Shown here piece after piece: positions 57,511-64,000 of a stretch of 64,000 nucleotides of DNA. The notes beneath the pieces were generated by a model. It made no database searches. It was not told where the DNA came from and saw nothing but the letters and a program-made list of their open reading frames with translations. Location: positions 1 to 64,000 of the forward strand of contig MU270137.1 in NCBI GenBank assembly GCA_021432635.1, in the 5' to 3' direction. The number at the start of each line of letters is the position of its first letter. Positions within the stretch are counted from its first letter, which is position 1. A program made the position numbers and the translations under genes. This DNA is from Thozetella sp. PMI_491. Its lineage: Eukaryota > Ascomycota > Sordariomycetes > Chaetosphaeriales > Chaetosphaeriaceae.

Positions 57511-58285
57511 TCAAACCATCATGGCCGCGAACGCAAAGCCTCCCAGAGCAGCAAGGGCTGCCTGCGGCACGGCGCCTCCCCCGACGATACGCTCCGCCAC
57601 GTTTGTAGCCGTGGGCCCGGCCGCCTCGGATGCAGGGGTAGTGCTGGCGGCCGAAGTAGTCGTAGCCGCCGAAGACGTGCTGCTGCTGGGCGACGATGCC
57701 ATAAACGTCCCACCGAACGCAGTAGCAGGTGAGTCGGCCGAGTCAGCCGTCTGGGCCGCCTCCTTGTACTTGGACAGCGTCGAGTTGTCCGAGTTGATGA
57801 CGCCGACCATGCCGGCCTGGCAGTGTTGATGGCCAGGGACGTCCTGCGAGCAGTAGAATACGAAGGGCTTGGAGTCGTTGACAGTGACGCGGAACACCTG
57901 GTCCTGCAAGACTGTAAGCGGATATCATGGCTATACGAGGAATGGTAAGAAAGGACGCAAGAAATCGTATCATTCGATCGACAACACGTAGAGAGGACAG
58001 AGCAGGAACAAAGTTGCGTACCGCCTCGCCCGACATTAGAGCGAAAAATCCAGAGTAGAACCCACCCGACTTAGCAGCCTTGCAGGGCCGGTCGAAGTCG
58101 CCCATCACCACGCTGTGGTTGTGTGGGAGGAAATGGAACTCAAGAACATCGCCGGGATTGGCTTCGACAAACTCTGGGTCGAAGGCTAAGTCGAGAGCCT
58201 TGATAGGAATGACCTTTGATGCGTCGGCACTGCGAGCGACAGCTGCGAGAAAGGCACAGACGAGGAGTATGAGCTTCTGAGACAT
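57511..58285 (-). CDS. Secreted cupredoxin-like protein with Ser/Thr-rich tail
   Basis: Two exons on the minus strand, 58022-58285 and 57511-57903, give 218 aa. A signal peptide starts at MSQKLILLVCAFLAAVARS. A cupredoxin fold follows: a strand with FVEANPGDVLEFHF, the type-1 copper ligand His in HNHSVVMGDFDRPC, then FYCSQDVPGHQHCQAGMVGVI with Cys, His and Met in the ligand places. The C-terminal 75 residues are Ser/Thr/Ala-rich and end in a hydrophobic stretch (AALAALGGFAFAAMMV) after GGG, a pattern of a GPI-anchor signal. Such proteins are common in fungal secretomes and often called extracellular serine-rich protein. Whether it moves electrons or stores copper is unknown. The intron at 57904-58021 starts GTACGC. 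Confidence 0.88.
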
Positions 58286-59084
58286 CTTGCTAGGGCTTCC
58301 AGTACAGTATCAATGGGTAGAAGCGACCAGGACTCTCGCTGACACTCTAGAGTTGCATGTATCGATGGAGAAGCAGGTCTCCTTGTGATGCTCTTTGGTC
58401 ATCTTTTATGCATGCTGATACCCGTCGCTCCGCGGGCAAATACATCACCCGCTTCCTCACCGTGTCAGCAAGCGCCTGCTATTTAGCCATGCTCCGCCTG
58501 TCGTGAGACGAATACCGTATCTCGGTTTGACTGAGAGCAAGCATGGACGCAGTCATCGTTGGTACTCGCTGCAACACACAGACGCACTGCACTCATCAAC
58601 TGGCTCTTCAAATCCGCCGGAACGGGCGGTGCAGGCTAGCACTAGCCGACATCTCAAGCCGCCGAGATCGACCAGCGTACCGCTTTGGCCTGGGACCATG
58701 GACTAGGAGGCGGCAGCGGTGCAGGGTAGCCCAAATGGGAATGAAGAATAGTGGCTAGTACATCCTAGGTATACAAATACATACAAGATAAGACGGCCAA
58801 ACACTGCGCCTCAAGATGCAGGAGGCGTGGCCAATGAGAGAAGGGGATCTGCGTCAAGTCGGGCGAACAAATTCCACCCGGAGCAATTCATAACACTTCC
58901 GCCCAGACCGGGTTCGCCCGAGACCGACCCCAAAATCCTGGAATCATTTAGTACGCCGTAAACCGTCATCCTTACGCTGGCTAGTCCGCAAAGCGGGCAA
59001 CAATTTCCCAATGCCGCCATATGAATGCCCCTGCTCAATAAATCACGTCCACGCATTGCGCCGGCTCGGCCAAACGAGTCGTCC
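58286..59084. other. Intergenic region
   Basis: 800 bases between two minus-strand genes: promoter of the cupredoxin gene and 3' flank of the ankyrin gene. No gene seen. Confidence 0.55.
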
Positions 59085-62006
59085 CTAAGTAGTACCCTCC
59101 TGAGGTTGGACCGGCGAGACAGCCGAGAACCTGATATCCTTCAAACCTCCTCCAATGTCTACCAGTTGGATGTGCCGAGCAAGGAAGTCTGCTTGGTACG
59201 CGTCCGATGTCGCGGGGTTCAGCAGCTGATGGAGATACTCAGCAGCCGATATACCGACGTTATTCTTGCGGTTGATGTCAACACCGGGGCCGCAGAGCGG
59301 CTTGATGAAGCGGTGGTACCTCCAAGTAAATGCCCTCTCGTTGCAGAGACTCCTCAGCAAGACCGAGAGCGGCGTGTCTCCGTCGTTGTTGAGCTCGGTT
59401 AAACTTGCGCCAGAGTCGATCAAGTCGCCAATGATCTTCTCGCTCGGAACACGGCGCACGCCTCGGATGATAGCAACGGCGTCGTGGAGGTAGCATCCGC
59501 CAACCGCCCCGGGGTCTTCTCGGAGAGGATTCTTCTTGAGCATAGCCGAAACGATGGCGGCCCAGCCCTCTACGATCGCCTTGGTGAGCGGCCTGACATG
59601 TGGCCGCTCGAGATGGATGTTGGCGCCTCGCTCCAGGAGCGCCTGAAGGAATTGTCGAGAGACGCGCGAGAGGTCCGAGGTAGACTCCTCGCTGTCGCGA
59701 ATGAGGAACAGGACCAGCGGTGTGTAGCCGTCAGGGTTGGTAGCGTTGACATTGGCTCCTGCCTCAAGAAGGCTGTAGGCTAGGACGAAGTCTCCCATTT
59801 CGATCGCCCGGCATAAGAGGTTCGTATAGTCGTAAACACCGCGGTATAGCAGGCCGCGGGCCGCGAGCACGCTAGCAGTGACGACTCCCGAGCGGCCACT
59901 TTCCGTGAGGAGTCGTGCGAAGAGCGCCGGGTCCGAAGTCAACGCCTGTTCGATGTCCAAGTCAAGCACTAGGTTCATGCCCCTGTTCCTCGTTACCTCG
60001 TCCGCATCGGCCAGAGCAAATTGGAACATATCAAACAGATCCTGCGGTGCAATGATGCCAGGTGCAGCTCCTCTCCTCAACATTATGTCGCAAGCTTCGT
60101 AGTTGCGTGCCTGGAAGGCAAGTTGAAGCGGGGTGCAGTTCGCCGTGTTGCGGGCATGTAACAAGCGCTGCACGCCTGGCTTACTGAGGAGCTGACGTAG
60201 CATGCACAGCTGGAGATCGCGGCGAACCTGCTCGCTCGTATTTGCGTAGTTTGCGTAGAATATCAGATGAAGAACGTTGTTCCCATCTGTATCCACATCG
60301 TCCACCCGCGCGCCTGCCTGGATAAGAAGCTTCAGAATTTGCGACAGGCCTTCGTCGAAGCGATATACGTCGATGCTCGCTGGGTTGTGGTTGGGCGGTC
60401 CTACAATTGCTTGCATGAGCGCCGTGCGGCCAACGCCGTTCCGCAAGTGGACATCTGCTCCGGCAGCCAGCAGTACCGCGAGGCCAGCTACGGCGTGGTT
60501 TTGACCGGCGTGGACCATGGCTGTGTCTCCCGCGCAGTCAACCGAGTTTAGATCGGCGCCTCGGGCGATGAGGTTGCCGATCGTCTTGGCACGTCGAGCA
60601 CCCCGGTCCTCCTCCTCGAATATTCGGGGTTCAAACGACTTGCCGACGGGCTGGGCCGAAGGCAGGCAGCACATATGGAGCGGCGAGAGACCACGGCCCG
60701 AGCCGGTCGCGATGAAGCCCCTGGTGGCATCTGCGCCGATTTCCAGCAATCGATCTGCAATGTCCCAGGCCCCGAGCTTGCAGCATTCACCAAGGGGCGT
60801 AATCGTTGAGTATGGGAGGAACATCTTGATGTCCACGTCGAGGTTCGCGCCGAGTGAGAGCAGGAATGGCAAGGTCGAATCCCAACGACGGTTGGCATAC
60901 GCGTAATATATGGGCGACAACGTCTTCTCGTCCACGATCTCCACATCAGGCTGGATCCCCTCCGTCACCAAGTACTGTACGACATCCACGAGTCCGTGGC
61001 CGGCGGCGTGGTGGAGAGCGGTGGCATCATACCTAGCTGGGCTGGCGCCCGAGAGGTTGCCAGATACGTCCATCATGTATGAAGACCCGCGCGACAGTAG
61101 GAGTTTTGCTGTCTCTCCGTGCGAGTTGCAGATGGCAACATGCAGCGGTGACCAGCTAGGGGGCGTTGGTTCGTATTCTGGGCACTCAGCGGCGTTCAGA
61201 ACACCATACATGCGACCACAGTCGCAGAAATACTCCGACACCGCGTTGATAGACGCGCCATGGCGCAAGAGAAGGTCCACTGTCTCGGTGTGTCCTCTCC
61301 TCGCCGCGAGGTGAAGAGCGCTGAAGCGACGGAGTGGCGCGGGTTCATCATCGTCGGCTGCGCGTGGCCCAAGGCCGATGTCTTCTGCACCGACGGCACC
61401 AACATGGCTGATCATAGATGCATCGTCTCCGTCGTCAAAGTCGTCCATCATTTCATCGTCGCTGTATTCGGTCCGGAATTCACTCCTGTACTCGCTTTTG
61501 TGTTCACTCCTACGCTCGCTCCGACGCTCGCTCCTCGAGCTCTGGTACGAGTCGATGTACTGACCCGAGCGGCTCGAGTCGCTAGGGTGGTGTGACGTCC
61601 CCGCGCGGTCGCTGTCGGTGGTTTCGGGCGACCAGTCGATGTTGTGGTCCGACTCCGACCCTCGATCTGAGCTCCACCCGGCCAGATCCTCCTTGTCTAT
61701 CCAATAAGGTTTGGGATCTGTGGTGGCTTTCCTCCAGGCTTCCTTGGAACGCGAGTCGAAGAAGGTGTGGTTAGGGTCCACGCCGGCCCGGAGCAGCTTG
61801 GAGAGCGTCCCGGTCACGCCCGAGTGCGCGGCCCAGGCCAGGGGCCATGGCGCATCCCGCTCTACTGCTAGCTTGTAGAGGAGAGGGTTGACGATGCCGT
61901 GGAAGCGGCGGTCGAGGCGGGCGACTGTGGCGAGGTCGCGCAGGCTGTCGAAGTTGTCGATGACAAATACGACCAACTCGGTCGGGAGGGCGGCGAGGGA
62001 GGCCAT
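59085..62006 (-). CDS. F-box and ankyrin-repeat protein, 973 aa
   Basis: Single exon. The ATG at 62006 is taken as start because an F-box-like motif begins at once: LPTELVVFVIDNFDSLRDLATVARLDRRFHGIVNPLLYKLAVER. The open frame extends farther upstream but the extra residues are Pro-rich and unconvincing. Residues about 150-240 are a Ser/Arg/Glu-rich, disordered stretch with repeated S-E-R/Y phrases, then an acidic patch (DDEMMDDFDDGDD). The rest carries at least ten ankyrin repeats with the usual TPL/ALHxAAxxGH and LLxxGA consensus, such as ALHLAARRGHTETVDLLLRHG. The F-box would link to Skp1 in an SCF ubiquitin ligase, and the ankyrin solenoid would hold the substrate. This is inferred from the domains. 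Fungal genomes have many such proteins, with no named role for this one. Confidence 0.85.
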   Translation of the reverse strand: MASLAALPTELVVFVIDNFDSLRDLATVARLDRRFHGIVNPLLYKLAVERDAPWPLAWAAHSGVTGTLSKLLRAGVDPNHTFFDSRSKEAWRKATTDPKPYWIDKEDLAGWSSDRGSESDHNIDWSPETTDSDRAGTSHHPSDSSRSGQYIDSYQSSRSERRSERRSEHKSEYRSEFRTEYSDDEMMDDFDDGDDASMISHVGAVGAEDIGLGPRAADDDEPAPLRRFSALHLAARRGHTETVDLLLRHGASINAVSEYFCDCGRMYGVLNAAECPEYEPTPPSWSPLHVAICNSHGETAKLLLSRGSSYMMDVSGNLSGASPARYDATALHHAAGHGLVDVVQYLVTEGIQPDVEIVDEKTLSPIYYAYANRRWDSTLPFLLSLGANLDVDIKMFLPYSTITPLGECCKLGAWDIADRLLEIGADATRGFIATGSGRGLSPLHMCCLPSAQPVGKSFEPRIFEEEDRGARRAKTIGNLIARGADLNSVDCAGDTAMVHAGQNHAVAGLAVLLAAGADVHLRNGVGRTALMQAIVGPPNHNPASIDVYRFDEGLSQILKLLIQAGARVDDVDTDGNNVLHLIFYANYANTSEQVRRDLQLCMLRQLLSKPGVQRLLHARNTANCTPLQLAFQARNYEACDIMLRRGAAPGIIAPQDLFDMFQFALADADEVTRNRGMNLVLDLDIEQALTSDPALFARLLTESGRSGVVTASVLAARGLLYRGVYDYTNLLCRAIEMGDFVLAYSLLEAGANVNATNPDGYTPLVLFLIRDSEESTSDLSRVSRQFLQALLERGANIHLERPHVRPLTKAIVEGWAAIVSAMLKKNPLREDPGAVGGCYLHDAVAIIRGVRRVPSEKIIGDLIDSGASLTELNNDGDTPLSVLLRSLCNERAFTWRYHRFIKPLCGPGVDINRKNNVGISAAEYLHQLLNPATSDAYQADFLARHIQLVDIGGGLKDIRFSAVSPVQPQEGTT

Positions 62007-64000
62007 GATCAATTGGGCTGCAGCATCAAGCCGGCGAGCTGTCAATTGGATCGCGGGGCGTGGGAGAGGCCGTGTTTCTGGCGACTCGAGAGCGTCGACG
62101 ACGAGAAGCTGCCGCAGGGGAAGATGTGTATGATGTATGGGGGAAGGATTGGGCGCTGTGTCCGACCTCCTCTGACCGACACCCTTCTTTTCCGCTTCTC
62201 GAAGGAGATCTTCTTCACCGGGGGGCCCACTTGGTGGTGTGCTTTGACTTGGGCCTCGAGCTTTGACACCTCTCCACCCATGGGGGGGGGGGCGCAAGGG
62301 GGGGCAAGGGAGCCACCCAGCCAAGAACCAGCGAGCTGCACCTTCCTCATTTAACCAGCAGGGCCTGTGGTCTAATGCGGAAAGACTGTCGCAGGGCGGT
62401 CAGGAGCGGCAAGGGCCGTGGAATGAGGGTCGGGCCAACGACGACGCCCTCCCGCTGCCAATTCTACGACATAACTACGCCCGATTCGGCGCACGCATGG
62501 CATTCTGGGCGCATAGACTGCCTTCGCACAGCTGCATCGCAAATGCCGGGGGTGGTGTTGGCCATTCACGTGGCGGTTTTCAATCGCACCGCGCCGCCCC
62601 CAACCCCCCTCCTCTCGGCTCCTACTCTGCTAATTACCCTCACCACCACACGCCCGGGGACGACATACCTCGAGCTGTCAAGCTGGGCTGCGCGGTGGGA
62701 AATCCCCGCTGCAAGGGGTCCAGCTCTCCGCTATCCCCAGGGGTCTAGTGCCTACTCTGTCTACCGGCTTGACTGGATTTGTTATCGCGCATGGCGTAGC
62801 TGAGGTGGCCACGCTGGTGGCGCTGTAATAGTCTCTGGTCGCTGACGCTCTGGGAAAGAAATGCCGCGGCTAGAACTGATTGATAACGAAGGGTCAAATC
62901 CTCCTGGCCCGCAGCCCCCCTCACTTAGTCTCTCACCGTCGGAGACATTTGAGCAGAGCATTTCATAATTGTCAGCACTTGCTCCTATCGTGATCTCGGA
63001 CTAGCCCAGAAGTGCCCATCATCTTCCTTCGCTGTGGCCTGCTCACGAGTATGTTTGTCGCTCTTCGCTAAAGCAAATTCGCAGCGATGTCTGCTAGCTA
63101 GCTTGTTGTTCATGCTCCGGCCCGACGAGGTCGGCCCCTTGCCAGCCTGATCGCCGTCGGTCATATCCGCCATCCAAGCGCTGGCAGACTGCCAGGCAGG
63201 CGGTGTGCATCATTGTAGTTGTCGAAGCTGTCCACACAGATCTCATAGCCAAATGGACTCCGGCATGTCTCCGCCCCGAACTGTATACCCGTGGGGTCCG
63301 GTTGCCTATGAGTAAGTCCTCAGTCAGGCCGAGGCTCCATCACGACCCGCCACCCTGGAGCACGTAGATCGTAGGTAGCGTTTCCACAAGGTCAAATCTG
63401 GCATTTGCCCCTTCTTTTCTCGGTCCCCTACTTGCCCTTCCAGGCTTCCTTGTTTGGCACCCTGTCAACTATGGAGACTGCCAACGCCTAGCGTCGCGCG
63501 GAGCTTGCTCCGGCGCGTCCTGGCGTGACCGCCCCACGTGCCTCAAGCCGTTTTCTGTCATCTGAATAATCAGCCTAGCCGCCAACGAGAAGCCATAACG
63601 GCGCTCCTCTGGCCATGAGACGCGACCCGCACAGACGTTGGCTAGTGAGCACCACATTAGGGGCTGAAACCAAGGGCGAGCTAATTAAGGAACCCAACAG
63701 AAGTCCCAGGAATTGGCTCTGTCCTTCCAGCATGCGCGCTGACGACGGAAAACGGTTTGCTCGTTCCAGTCCCGTGGAGCAGACCGTGAAGCATCGCGAT
63801 AAGAGATGGCCGACCGGAGCGCAAGTCCGCCTTTTGCTCCCTCGCTGCGCGGGACAGGGTTCAGGGACAAGGGACCAATCGAGGAATCAGCCAAGTTACC
63901 ATCGCCGATCACCTCCGCAATCTTGTCATACGAAATAACGCAATTGTAGTCACCCTTGGGGGGCCGGGGCGGGGTGCTGTGACAACGGTCCTCGCAGCCA
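62007..64000. other. Terminal region without supported gene
   Basis: 2 kb upstream of the F-box/ankyrin gene. Open frames are short and overlap on both strands. A G-run lies at 62282-62292. The edge may cut a neighbour, but I see no coding signal. Confidence 0.5.

Noticed and set aside
1-64000. CRISPR arrays, rRNA, complete tRNA genes, LTR elements, DNA transposons or LINEs
   Set aside because: No spaced direct repeats, no transposase or reverse-transcriptase motif and no complete tRNA fold were seen by eye. A profile and repeat search could still find weak remnants in the AT-rich parts.

Overview
The window reads as nuclear DNA of a filamentous ascomycete, most likely a Sordariomycete. Evidence: short GT-AG introns of about 50-100 bases, some with CTAAC/CTGAC-like branch sites; GC-rich exons; and a gene set typical of these fungi (Zn2Cys6 regulator, PTH11-type receptor, Dal5-type transporter, CYP65-like P450, secreted Ser/Thr-rich proteins). 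Exon borders below were placed by hand by matching reading frame, splice consensus and family alignment. They are unverified by transcripts.

Layout. 0.6-12 kb holds accessory genes: a PTH11/rhodopsin-domain receptor, a modular secreted polysaccharide deacetylase, a TauD-type dioxygenase and a Dal5-type transporter, separated by long non-coding gaps. 12-28 kb is a dense housekeeping block: FIP1 (mRNA 3'-end processing) diverging from a NUP49-type GLFG nucleoporin, RPC31 (Pol III) diverging from an HSM3/S5b-like HEAT protein, a SEC7-family ARF GEF converging on HSM3, and pyruvate dehydrogenase E2. 28-44 kb returns to accessory genes: a short-chain dehydrogenase, a Zn2Cys6 regulator, a tubby-like-sized small protein, and three secreted proteins that share an apparently undescribed CxxC module. 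44-48 kb has a SET/MYND methyltransferase-like gene converging on an Ap4A phosphorylase (APA2-like). 48-55 kb is AT-richer and gene-poor. It carries a small three-exon gene for a CS-alpha-beta defensin-like peptide, a four-exon orphan gene, a tRNA-like fragment and a degraded-looking orphan frame. 55-62 kb has a cytochrome P450, a secreted cupredoxin and a large F-box/ankyrin protein.

The two most notable points are the defensin-like peptide at 49231-49580, seen only after splicing, and the family of secreted proteins at 33.7-43.4 kb with five clear copies, plus one decayed copy, of a four-cysteine, Thr-rich module. No rRNA, CRISPR array, complete tRNA or recognisable transposon or retroelement was found.
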